Below are positions 34,001-45,200 of a stretch of DNA of 64,000 bases, in pieces; position 1 is the first letter of the stretch; every line of letters begins with the position of its first letter. This DNA comes from Hygrophila difformis (Eukaryota > Streptophyta > Magnoliopsida > Lamiales > Acanthaceae), in assembly GCA_030278955.1 (NCBI GenBank), contig JAOANR010000003.1, positions 27,047,227 through 27,111,226 on the forward strand, written 5' to 3'. The notes under the pieces were generated by a model. It was not told the DNA's origin. It searched no databases and worked only from the letters and a program-made list of their open reading frames with translations. Both the position numbers and the translations under genes were made by a program.

Positions 34001-34163
34001 ATGGGTTTCGCCTCCAGAAGCGGCCTGGAGGATTTTCAGATTCACTCTTTATGAGATCAAGCCTCGTGTTATTCACCTCCAGTTGCATTTAGAAAATTTC
34101 CAGTGTGTTCACTTCAATGCACGCGAAAAGTTGGCTAATATTTTGCGAAATCCATTCAATTGA
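31013..34163 (+). pseudogene. Helitron RepHel, N-terminal zinc region and Rep domain (broken)
   Basis: Rolling-circle replication initiator part of a Helitron. An N-terminal Cys-rich segment (PNCLHCGAFRFPREPSHFCC near 31368-31427) and the Helitron_like_N wording (NHFAFTSLGVRYDKNLA) are present. Then come REYYAYMFQIR, FGKPDIFFLTMTCNPNWPEI, the HUH metal motif in RGLPHAHILLIL (33475-33510) and the two-tyrosine site KYIYKYICKGHD (33894-33929). Breaks: a 633-bp transposon at 31991-32623, in-frame stops at 32749-32751 (TGA), 33792-33794 (TAG) and 34161-34163 (TGA), and a frameshift near 33095. A plausible intron spans 32824-32909. It is not functional as it stands. Confidence 0.85.
31991..32623. 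mobile_element. hAT-type non-autonomous element inside the Helitron Rep gene
   Basis: The ends TAGACCTGGCAATATGGGTA and the complement of TAGACCCGGCAATATGGGTA are inverted with one mismatch. A perfect 8-bp target duplication ATCCTATC is at 31983-31990 and 32624-32631. The interior is rich in ACCTGTTT/AAACAGGT and CGTGTA words in both orientations. It is 633 bp with no transposase. It splits a reading frame that matches Helitron Rep on both sides. Confidence 0.93.
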
Positions 34164-34169
34164 AAAACA

Positions 34170-36252
34170 ATGCTTACTGAATTCTTTTTCATGAACAGGA
34201 CTAATGGTGAAGTGCAGCGGCTGAAGTTAGCACACCCTGACTTCCCGGCTCATTTTGTCTGGTATCCGAACAAAAAAATCTGGCAGTTCCGGAAAGTACA
34301 TAGGGGTGCAATAGGTCGTGTGACCCTTGCGCATCCGTCAGAAGGGGAACGGTACTACCTGCGGTTGTTATTAATGAAGGTGCGTTGTCCAACTTCTTTC
34401 CAAGATTTGTTAAGGTACCAGGGTAAAACTGCGCAAACGTTCAAGGAGGCTTGCTACCTCCGCGGTTTATTTGAAAATGATAATAGTCAGGAATTATGCC
34501 TTCAGGAGGCTGCTACCTTTAGTATGCCTTATACACTTTGTTGGTTTTTTGCAACTGTGCTTGTCTATTGTGAGCCTCAAAACCCACGGGCCTTGTGGGA
34601 GATGTTTGAGGATTCGCTTTCTGAGGATTTTGTCAATCTGCAGCTGCCAACATACCTTATCCGGAGTAAAGTCCTTGGGGAAATCGGTTCATTCTTGCTT
34701 TCAATGGGGAAAACCATAGAATCCTATAATTTAATTGACCATCAACTTCCCAATATTTTCCATGAACATTTTACAAAAGAAGTTGAAGCTGAAATGAATA
34801 TTATTGTTCATCCTAATGACCTTGAAGCTATTCAACAATTGAATGAAGGCCAACACGCTGCGTTTGAGAAAATTACTTTTGCTGTTTATGGTGGCCAGAG
34901 CAGTGCATTCTTTGTTGATGGGCCAGGTGGAATTGGGAAATCGTTCCTTTATAGAGCCTTTCTTGCGGATGTCCGTTCCAAAGGGTTTGTTGCCCTTGCT
35001 AATGCGAGCTTTGGGATAGCAGCTTCATTACTTCCTGGTGGTCGGACAGCTCACTCTCGGTTTAAAATCCCAGCCGACAGTTCAAATGGGACGCACTGTT
35101 GGGTAAGTAAACAAAGTTCGTTAGCAAAATTGATCAGGGAAAGCAAGCTCATTTTATGGGATGAAGTTGCCATGTCTAACAAATGTGCGATTGTAGCCCT
35201 CAATGAACTGCTCCAGGATGTGATGAGTACAGATGTCCTGTTTGGCGGGAAAGTTGTTATTCTGGGGGGTGATTTCCGACAAACGTTGCCAATTGTCAGG
35301 AATGGCAGCGAAGCCGATATCATTGCATCTTGCTTAATTCACTCTTCCCTTTGGCCTTCGTTTCAAACCATCCATCTGACTGCCAATATGCGTGCTCGGT
35401 TCGACCCTGTATTTACATCTTACTTATTGCGTGTTGGCAATGGAACCGAACTAATGGATATGCACTCTATTATTCAAGTTCCACCTGATCTTTGCATCTT
35501 ATATGAGGATGGTTTATCCTCTGTGGAAAAATTGACTGACTTTGTGTATCCGTCTTTTGATAGCATGCAGGGTGCCGATTGTGTTGCAAAGAATACCATG
35601 CTCCTGAGCACAAAGAATTGTTACGTTGATGAATTGAATTCTATGCTCATTGATCGATTCCCGGGTGAATTAAATTGAATATTTTAGTCGAGATGAAACA
35701 GAGTCTCCTAAAAACCAGGCTATTTATGAGGACCTGCTGAATTCATTGTCTCCTGGTAGTCTTCCCCCGCATCGCTTAGCTTTGAAAGTTGGTTCGCCAA
35801 TCATCTTGCTGAGAAATTTGGATCCAACTCAAGGACTTTGTAACGGGACTCGCATGCTGGTAAAAAAGCTGTGCTCTAATGTTTTCCATGCAGCCATTTC
35901 CTTTGGTCAGTTCAGTGGTACGGATGTTTTCTTACGTAGGATACCTTTGAAAGCACCATCCAACATGCAAATTCCCGTTCCTTTCAAGCGTGTCCAATTC
36001 CCGATTCGATTGTGTTTTGCAATGACAATTAATAAATCCTAGGGCCAGACCCTTGATCGTGTTGGAATTTACTTGAAAGAGCCCGTGTTCTCGCATGGTC
36101 AATTATATGTTGCTCTATCGCGCGTCCGGTCAGCATCCGAATTAAAAATTCTTATTTGTCCTACAGGTCAGCTCATTGGTTCGAACAAGACAAAGAACAT
36201 TGTCTATAAAGAAATCCTTCAATCATCAGCTTCTGCATCAGCCCCTGTGTAG
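34170..36252 (+). pseudogene. Helitron RepHel, PIF1-like helicase domain (broken)
   Basis: 5'-to-3' SF1B DNA helicase part of the same Helitron protein. A 502-residue open frame (34170-35678) includes the Rep-helicase linker (FVWYPNKKIWQFR, GERYYLRLLL), Walker A GPGGIGKSFLYRA (about residues 250-262), GIAASLLPGGRTAHSRF, Walker B LILWDEVAM and the GGDFRQTLPIV motif. A one-base frameshift at about 35676 is followed by PIILLRNLDPTQGLCNGTRM, an in-frame TAG at 36040-36042, then GQTLDRVGIYL and LYVALSRVRS (motif VI). The stop is at 36250-36252. It is not a host PIF1 gene: Helitron Rep sequence precedes it in order. Confidence 0.88.
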
Positions 36253-36763
36253 CTTGCATTATTAATTTTCCTCTGGTCACTATTTTGTCCCGTAACTTAT
36301 TTCTACCTTATAGATTGTTGGAGATGGATAATCATTAATTCAGCCATAGCTGATGCGGGGTCAGGGTTGTTGTTAGCAATTATTATTTTTAACCTATTAT
36401 GACGTTGCTATTTTCTCCTTTAAACCCTGTACTCAGTTCTACTTTTTACTTTGGTTTAGTACTTACCCTGGAAAGGTATTTTCCTTTCACTTTGGTCTTC
36501 TGTTTACTTGTGCGTTTATTTTGTACCATCAATTCTACTTGTGTGTACTTGTCAGACCTCACAATATTATTGATGGTAGTGTACAATCTTGTAGACCTTC
36601 TACACTTCTATTAAATTAGCCCATTATTTGGTTCTTTTGTCGTCAAAACTAGAGTATGATATCCTCCATGTATATCCATTTAATTTCACAAGTTGAGTTC
36701 AGAAGAAATGGAGCTTTGAGAAGGAATTTGATAATTGTTAATTATTTGGTGTTTATGTTTCAG
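36253..36763. other. Spacer between Helitron helicase and SIN3-like exon
   Basis: No gene. This would hold the Helitron 3' end or the intron of the SIN3-like gene. I could not identify a convincing Helitron hairpin plus CTRR terminus, so where the Helitron stops is open. The last bases (TTTATGTTTCAG, to 36763) look like a splice acceptor. Confidence 0.4.
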
Positions 36764-37339
36764 AAAACTCACCTCAAATCAGTTTGTAGCCCATGCCTCA
36801 ACTGGCAGCAACAAGCAGGGAAACACGGCCTTGGATGCCATCTCATATCTAAAAACTGTTGGACAGAGTTTCCAAAAAAAAAATTGGATAAATATATGAA
36901 TTTCTTGATGTCATGAAAGCTTTCCATTTAGCAAGGTTTTAAACATTGCTCTCTTAGTTTACTCTCTTACAGTTTTCCATTGTAGCGAACTGAAGTTTTC
37001 TGTATGTTGTTCGTATGATTGTTCTAAAATCAAGACAGCTGGTGTTATATCTAAAGTAAAGGAGTTATTTGAAGGTGCCCAGGACCTTTTTGCCTAAACT
37101 CCAATCACTGCATATAGATTAAAATGGACTTAATCTACTTGCAGCTTACATTTGTAGAGGATGCCCGTGTGTACAAAGCTTTCATTGACCTTTTGAATGT
37201 GCATAGAAACTATAATAAGTCTACAGCATCAGCTTATCAGCGAGTATGCTTCTAGATTTTTTTTTTTGGGATGATTTATCAGTTTTTTAAGTAATGGAAT
37301 TCAACAATTGCAATTTATGAATGTTTGTAAGTGGGTCTC
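36764..37339 (+). pseudogene. SIN3-like PAH-domain gene fragment, 5' part
   Basis: Exon-like blocks translate to paired amphipathic helix sequence of SIN3 co-repressor scaffolds. NTALDAISYLKTVGQSFQ (about 36814-36872) then EFLDVMKAF (about 36897-36925) match PAH1. TAGVISKVKELFEGAQDL (about 37039-37092) continues it. LTFVEDARVYKAFIDLLNVH (about 37145-37205) then NYNKSTASAYQR matches the start of PAH2. Frames change between blocks (one near the 10-A run at 36873-36882), and splice-like signals are partly present, so it is a decayed gene or a captured fragment. The sequence continues at 57275 on the far side of the inserted Athila-like element. Confidence 0.68.
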
Positions 37340-40300
37340 TGATAATGGCCAAAAATGACCATTATTTTCAATCCATTTCCGTGTCTTAAACGGGCATTTG
37401 ATCGCATTCCGGTCTTACATTAAGTAAGAAAGCAGTCGAATTGGACTAATTTATGCATAATTGTAAAAATAATAAGCTGGTGTGAAAAAGGCATAAATAT
37501 GTAATTTTATTACGTATTTATGTTAGAAAAATCCAAAAACATGAGAAAAAGAAAAGGAAACAAAAAGATGGGAAAAAGATAGAAAAGCCCACAAAAAGAA
37601 TATTTTCGGCCTATCTGGCCCAATCTAGCAGGTCCAAGAAGACCTTGGTCGCGGAAGCCCCTTGGCGCGATGCAGTGTTCCGCGACAAAGGCATGTTCCG
37701 CGACCAAGTGGCCCAAATGAAGAGGAGACCAGCCAAGCCCCTTGGCGCGATGACCTTTGTCGCGATGGCATGCTCCGCGACAAAGGCATGTTCCGCGACC
37801 AAGATGCACAAATAGAGACACAAGACCCAGTCGAGAAGCCTTGCCACATGCAGTGTGTTCCGCGACCAACTTGATGCTCCGAGACAAAGCTGTGATGTGT
37901 GTGATGTCTTAAGACACAATGGGCTAGAATCAAGGCCCATGGGCTTAGGGTTACACTTCTATAAATATGAGGTGTCTCCCATGAGCTAAAGTTGGTTGGC
38001 CAGTAGAGAGATTGAGATTGTGTAGAGCTCTTGCAGGCAAGCTTAGGAGTTCTTCCTTAGGTAGAGTAGTTTAGGTTTATTTTCATGTATTATTTAATTT
38101 TTGCTCTTAGTTTAGCTTAGTTTAGTGTTTTACTGTTCACAGTTGCTTAGATAGCCATTTTTATACCATGTTTTGTTTTCTAAACTCTTGTTTTAGGGTT
38201 TGTAATACCCAAATCATGGGTATTAACAATACCTCTTCAATAATATGGGAAAACATTCATCATTTGTGTCCCAAATCATGAAATGGGTCTCACACCCCAT
38301 GGATTTATGCTTTCTTTTTCATTTTGGGGTCATTTGACCCCCATTTTGTTATTTTTATGTTTACTGTTGGCATATTATGGATAATGTTGTGTGGATGTAT
38401 GATCAAACCCTAGATTAGGACTCCTGCTTTATTTTAATATTCTGCCCATCCTTGTTATTTTTGTTTAAGCATGTTCTTCTTTATTTTGAATGTTTCTTGC
38501 TTGTTTTTAGCTTAGAATAGCTTTTTGATCTGAAATAGGGTGAGATCACGCTGTTTGCATGCCACTGTTCTTTTCTGCTTTTTCTGACTTTTGTCCTGAA
38601 CCACCTTGGGCGCCAACCGCCTTCTGGCGCGGAACCACGTTCCGCGACAAAATGGCTGTTCCGCGACCAAGGTGTTTCAAGACACTTGTCTCCATAATTT
38701 AAAACCCTTTTTCGCGGAATACCTTGTCGCGGAGCCACGTTCCGCGACAAAACTGTCCATGCATAGCGACAAAGGAGCCAAAATCTTGCATTTTGTCTTC
38801 ATGGCTTTTTGTCGCGGAATCATCTTGTCGCGGAGCCACGTTCCGCGACAAAATCCCATTCTGAGACAGAAAAATTATGCCATGTTCCTTGATCTTTGAA
38901 CACCTTGTCGCGGAACACCTTGTCGCGGAACCATGTTCCGCGACAAAATTTCCATGCATAGCGACAAAGGTTCAAATGCTTTAGAATTTTGTGAAAACAC
39001 TTTGTCGCGATGTCACCCTTGTCGCGGAACCACGTTCCGCGACAAAATCTTGCATAGCGACAAAGAGGCGTTATGCTGCCAAAAATTCTAAAAACCTGTC
39101 GGGATGTCCATGTCGCGGACCTCGGTCCGCGACAAAATTTATGATATCGCGACAAGGGCTCCTCTCCCTCTATTTAATCTCAAACAAACTTCATTCTCTC
39201 CCTATTTTATATTGCAACACTCACATCATAACCCCACGGGTTAGGATGTAACATTCTGGAATTGCAATATAGGGTGTTATGCTGCCCAAATTTTGATTCT
39301 CCATTTGCACCACTTAACTAATTGAACCCTTGACTCATTAATGATTAAGGATTGAGATTAGTAATAATCAAACATCGACAATCATCATGATTAAAGGACC
39401 TTTGTTCAATTGCCATTAAAACATTCTTATATAAACAAAATCTCGATGGCTTAAACAGATAATCTGGACTGTAATTAATTATGGTAGGAAGGATTATTTA
39501 AGACCATCAATTGTGGACCCAATCCACAACCTTGCATGAGAAACCAATGTCTCTCATACAAGGGCTCTTCTTTTGTTTCTTATTTATTTTGTCTTTGTGT
39601 GTTGTGTGGAACCATTAGTAAAGAATACATCAGACTAATGTTGGCGGGTACTCCCTCATGGATAACTAGCTCGTATTCTGGGTATTAGTTACTAATTGTT
39701 ATTTTGCATGGTCTGGATGGCTGTCAGTGGAAGCCTTGGCGGTTCGCCCATCCGGGGTTATAATAGCTGCTCGGCTGACTCCCATCCAGATACAGTTTTA
39801 TTTTTATTATCTTAATCTCTAAACCTGAATCCCAATCCGTACTGGGAGTCAGTTGGCATCAGTCAATGCCAACTAATGATCATTATAGAAGGGAAGCATG
39901 TAGGTTTTTATCCGAATTCACAGACAGTGGAGGCCCAACTGGTGTTGACACCACCATTATAGGGTCTAAGCTGTCTAAATTCGCTCCATCCGAGTGATTG
40001 GGAAATTGGACAGTAGATGTTTACAGTCCACCTGATTACTCTGCCATTACTTTGGTCCCTTGACCACTTCATTCTGTGTTTCACCTTCTGTCTAGACCCG
40101 CATCTATATTTTGGGTCAATTAATTTTACACTTCCATATATCTTTATGCATGATAATATTATATACCATGGTGGTCTGTACTTATTTTGGGATCCTTCCC
40201 TTGGATAATAGAAGTCTAGATCTTAAACAGATATTGCTTTATAAATTTCCAACAAAAACCTCTTTATAAAATCCGGATCTGAGTAAGGGATAAATTCTTC

Positions 40301-42062
40301 AGTTATGACTAATTCATATTCTGTCAAGGGTTGTATTTTGGGAGACTAAGAAGCAGATTCAGCGATTAGGTCTCGCCTAGACTGAAAGGGTCTGTGTTTT
40401 AACTGAGAGTCTAGTACCTGACAGGGAATGATTTTCAAATCCATTGTTTTTCCAAAATTGCTGGTTGATGGAAATGTAAGATTAAGTGCTATACCGAGAT
40501 GGGGTCCACTTGGATTCAAATACAGTGTGGTAAATAATCTTAAAGGAACATCATCCAGGCCTTGGTTATTTTCCAAGATAGGGTTGAGTTTTCTTTCAAC
40601 TGCTATCTTCTTCTGCCAAAGCCTACTTTTGAGTCCTGAGTGAGTGCATCCGGAACGAACTAATTTATTAGTTCGTTTCATTAGTTTGTATCTCATAATC
40701 ACCCGGAAGGAAGTGAACACACTAAGTGGTTCACTGAGAGCCGGGAATTCTTGCTCCATACTCCTTCATTCTGATGGGGAGCTGTCTTTTACTACCAGGG
40801 TCAGATTTTCAAAACCTCCGAGTGATAGGATTTTAAATGCTTTCTTTACCGCTTTCTTTTAACCGCTTTCATTAGAGGTCACTCGGTTGTATTGAGAGTT
40901 GTGTAGCTGCTACTAGGATTGACAGTTAAGGGATAGTTTAGGGCTTGATTCAAATCTTTGGGTGTGACATGGGAGAATGATAGTGGTACTTGGCATTTCA
41001 ATAAATGATGTGTCGGGTGTTGCTTTTCCACCACAGATGAAGTAACACACCCAGGCCAGGGCAGTTACGAATCTGTGGTATCTTAGAATTTGCGGTCTTA
41101 AGAACATGTAAACTCATATTGCAAGTACCTGTCTGTTAAAGGGAAAGCCTTATTGAGAGCATGAGAATTAGCTATCTGATAGAATTATCCCAAACAAAGA
41201 TCTGCGTATGAAATTGGAAGTTTAATATGGCTGTATCTCACCCTTGTCCAATTTTCATTCTTTTCTTCCTGTCCCCTCTGTCTACATTGTGACTCAACTT
41301 CACGGTTGGCACAATGCACCTTTTCCCTGCTTTCGTAGATAATGTTTACTGCATTCCTAGAATAATTCTTATCCGCTTTCTAACATAGATTTATTTGCTT
41401 TATAGATTAATTTAACTGCTTTCAAGATCTAGTTTAAATTCCCGTCAGTAGATATTAATCATCTTTCAAACCTATTGGGCAATACGAATGGAAAATCTAG
41501 TAAAACGACGTGGGACCTGCTTCTATCGCACATCCTCCAGTGAACGATCCGGTCTTACTATAAATTACTGCAATTTTTGACACCGTGCGCTTTCGGGAGC
41601 ACAGTTTCTTAACTACGAGCAATAAAAACATGACTACATATAAATATATCCCTAATCACAACACCGCCATCATAAATTGGTTTCATTAAATAAAACCTAA
41701 ACCAGGATCATGATTTTTCGGAAAATACTCGTGTAGTGGGAGTCTGTCAAAAGTTTCATGGCAGGAAATCTCATGGCAAGAATTGATGAGAAGTATCATG
41801 GCATATTTGCCGGGGATCCTCAGTGTGACAGGCTGAAGGTCAACCTATCCCGGCTATGCCATGAGATTTGTCACCATTTCATGACAGAGAGGACCACAGC
41901 GCCATTTGAAACCAAAGCACCACACTTGAGTAATAAAAAGACTAATAATCTTGATGTATCCCTAAACCCTTTCCCGTGAATCATAACGCTTTTCATTTAA
42001 TAAATCTAACCTGGTATAATTTTAGCAAAAGCTCGGGTTAACGAAACTTGTCAAAAGTTTCA
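37340..42062 (+). repeat. Athila-like 5' LTR (4,723 bp)
   Basis: It starts TGATAATGG and ends AGTTTCA. A TATA box CTATAAATA at 37960-37968 gives U3 of about 650 bp; R-U5 is about 4 kb. Palindrome clusters occupy 37650-37880 and 38600-39160. TGTCAAAAGTTTCATGGC occurs twice, at 41745-41762 and at the LTR end (42049-42066), so the last 302 bp look added. Short open frames in all phases (for example 38481-38750, 40346-40759) are readings of the repeats or chance, without homology I recognise. Confidence 0.92.
38600..39160. repeat. Cluster of 12-3-12 palindromes, word TTGTCGCGGAAC
   Basis: Perfect or near-perfect 27-bp palindromes with 12-bp arms TTGTCGCGGAAC and GTTCCGCGACAA around a 3-nt spacer lie at 38724-38750 (one mismatch), 38920-38946 and 39019-39045, with related ones near 38825 and 39109. 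Single arms and half-words (TAGCGACAAAG, TCGCGATG) fill the gaps. Another group is at 37650-37880 in U3. The 3' LTR has the same cluster at 53807-54367. Confidence 0.9.
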
Positions 42063-42079
42063 TGGCGCCGTTGCCGGGG
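42063..42079 (+). promoter_or_regulatory. Athila-like primer-binding site (tRNA-Asp type)
   Basis: TGGCGCCGTTGCCGGGG directly follows the CA end of the 5' LTR with no spacer. This matches the tRNA-Asp primer site used by Athila and Tat elements. Confidence 0.9.
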
Positions 42080-42223
42080 AGGATGCAGCGCCGTTTTATT
42101 TAGAGAATTACATTCCTCATTGCTCCTAGAGTAGCCTATACATATAATTATAGATATTCACCTTTAGAACCACTTCTAACCTGGGGATTGTACAGGTACT
42201 GCCATTATTGAAGCCGTTGTTCT

Positions 42224-45200
42224 ATGCAAAGGAGGAAGCAGACGCCAGCCGAGATCCCGTTTAATTCTGAGATAGAAAAGACAGCTCGACGTCTTAGGGC
42301 GGAGACTAAACGAAGAAGGGAACGGGAACGACAGGCATTACTTTCGCCAAGCACCAGCAGCGATATTTCCGAAATGGCAAATCCTGACATCCCACCAATC
42401 ATTCAACCCAATCCCCCACTTCACAACATTGAGGAAGACCCCGAAGATGCTGATCATGATGATTTGGATGATCCCCCTCCCCAGATCATACAAGGAGGTG
42501 GGAATCCACCAAACATGGATCAGCAGCACTTCGAGGCACCCCCTCCCAACCCGAACCAAAACCCACCAAACAACCAAAACCAACCAAATCAGCAAAATTT
42601 CCCAAACCAACAGAATCAGCAATACCATAACCCCCATCAGAATCCCCCGAATCCGAATGATTTCAATGATCCGAGGAACTATTTCATGCCTCAGAACTAC
42701 TACCCACAGGAGTACCAAGGCGGGCCTGAGAACAATCATCAAGCAGCAGCTGCTGCTAATTACATGCAGCCGATTTTAGAGCCATATCTGAACATTCCTG
42801 GACAAGCTCCATTCCTGGCCAGGAATTTCGAACTGAAACCGGCCCTAATCAATCTAGTCCAGAGCAACCAGTTTGCCGGAGCAAGTCATGAAGATCCCCA
42901 TGATCACCTGCAAACCTTCCTAGAATTGTGTGACACGATCAAGAATCGTGATGTACCCGCAAACACTATTCGACTAAGGCTATTCCCCTTCTCTCTGACA
43001 AGCGGAGCACGAACATGGTACAAGTCACTGCCCGTAAATCAGAAGTCTACATGGGAAGATGTGATCAGAAACTTCCTAGCAAAATACTTCCCGGAGTCCA
43101 AGGTGGATGAATGCCGCTCCAAAATTGCGGAATTCAAGATGAAACCAGACGAGTCCTTGTATGATGCAAAGGAAAGATTCTTCAACCTGCTCAGAAAGTG
43201 TCCTCAACATGGCTTCCATGACTGGGAAAGATTAAGAAAGTTCTACAGTGGTCTGACTCCAGCATGGAAATCCATGCTTGATGCTGCTGGTGGTCAACAT
43301 TTGCTTTACATACCGATGGACCAAGCCTGGGCAAAGATTGAAGCCATGAGTGTAAACCGTTCTGTCCTGACTGATGATGGTAATCTCACTCCCCCTCGTA
43401 GTTTATGTGCTGTAGGTACAGTAGAGAAGTCAGACATTGAAAAGCTTCAAGAGCAAGTGGCAGCGTTGTCTGTAAATCAAGGAGTTGGAAGTTCTGCGCA
43501 GGGACAACAAACTGATGTGATCTGTGGACTGTGTCAAGGCGCTCATGCAACTGACACATGCGAGCAAGTCACAGCTGAGAGCTGTAACTATGCAGGAGCC
43601 TTTCCAAATAGACACCCGAATTTGTCTTATTCAAACAACAACGCCTTGAATTCACATCTCTTGAACAAGCCACAACAGCAGTTCAACCCTCAGCAGAACC
43701 AAGGATTCAATCAGAACAGGGGCCAACATTTTCAGAATCCAGGTTTCCAACCTCAGATCCAGCAGAGGCCGCCTCAGAATTTCCAGAACTTTCAGCCCAA
43801 TCAGAGTTTCCAGCCCCAGTTTGTCCCAAACCAAGGCCAGTGGAATCAGAATCAGCATCAAAATCAGAATCAGAATCAAAAGCCCCCTTCAAGGCTTGAG
43901 AATCTGATGACTGATTTCATCACTAGTCAGAAAGAGATCAACAATCAACTGCAGGCCTCCATCAGAAATGTGGAGACCCAAGTTACACAGATGGCTAATG
44001 AGATGCAGAAAAGGGACAAAGGAACATTGCCTAGTACTGCGGAAAAGAACCCGCAATGCAAGGCAATAACTTTGAAATCTGGAAGAGTGCTAGCTGGACC
44101 AAAGGGAGCAGATACTGGAGCGGAATTTGAAGAAGATGATATTGTTGACAATGCTGGTAAGGAAGCTGATAATGGGAACGAAGTGGAAAAAGAGACAGCC
44201 GAATTGCAGACTGAAGCTGCGCCTGAAACGGCTGAACCAGATAAGGGTACAGGTGAAGGTACAACTTCCTCCCCTTCACCACCAAAAATTGCTAATAACA
44301 AGTACATGCCCAGGATTCCTTATCCTGCGCGGCTTAAAAATAAAGAACATGATCTTAAATTCAAGAAATTTCTGCAACGATTAAAGTCTGTAGAGATAAC
44401 CATTCCTCTCACAGAAATGATTTCCGAAATGCCCATCTATGCTAAGTTCTTGAAAGAATTGATTTCAGGAAAAAGGCAGGTTGAGCAGGAAGAGGTAATT
44501 ATTCTCAACAGCACATGCAGTGCCATCGTTCAGAGGAGAATGCCTGAAAAGAAAGAGGACCCCGGATGTTGCACACTTCCAGTACAATTCGGAAAGGCCA
44601 AAGTGAGTATGGGGCTCTGTGATTTAGGATCAAGCATCAATGTGATGCCACTAGCTATGGCTGTTCGCCTTAAGCTTGGAGAAATTCAACCGGTCAAGAT
44701 GAGACTGCAACTTGCAGACAGATCGATCACTCAGCCCGTAGGAATCCTTAAAGATGTTGTAGTCAAAACCGGGCAGGTTCTTTTCCCGGTCGACTTCATC
44801 GTCCTCGACATTGAAGAGGATTCTGAAATGCCGCTTATCCTTGGACGCCCATTTCTAGCCACTGGTGGTGCACTGATTGACGCTAAATCCGGAAAAGTCA
44901 CCTTAAGGGTCGATGGCGAGGAGATCATCTTTGATATGGAGAAATTGCAGAAATTTCCGAATGACAGTTCTTGTTTTTCATTTGAAAATGTAATAGTTAG
45001 GGAAGAGCCAGACTCTGAACTTGATTGTGAAATGATGCTGGATGAACTATCAAAGCAGGTACTGAAGCCTGCTGGCGTGGAGCACAAAGGATGCAAAGCC
45101 GTTCACTTCGCCGATCCCGAAACAGGGGATTTGGAGGAATTTGACGGCATCGACTTCCATGATGACGCCAACCAAGAGAAGGAAGAGGATCCTGTACTGA

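Noticed and set aside
34170..35678. A host PIF1 helicase gene
   Set aside because: It is preceded in order by Helitron Rep with HUH and two-tyrosine motifs, and followed after a frameshift by the Helitron helicase C-terminus, so it is part of RepHel.
38600..39160. CRISPR-like repeat array
   Set aside because: The repeats are palindromes at irregular spacing in both orientations inside a plant LTR; spacers are not of uniform length and no cas genes exist in this eukaryotic context.
38481..39251. Overlapping open frames in several phases and both strands, repeating CRGTWFRDK-, VAERGSATR- and SRNVAPRQ-like peptides
   Set aside because: They are six-frame readings of the CpG-rich palindrome words, which lack stops; no start context, no homology and present in all frames at once. 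The same applies at 53688-54458 and 48712-49132.
40346..41979. Open frames in the Athila-like LTR (137 codons minus at 40346-40759; 73 codons at 41758-41979)
   Set aside because: Identical in both LTRs simply because the LTRs are near-identical; no recognisable domain and no constraint visible against the diverged LTR at 59-63 kb.
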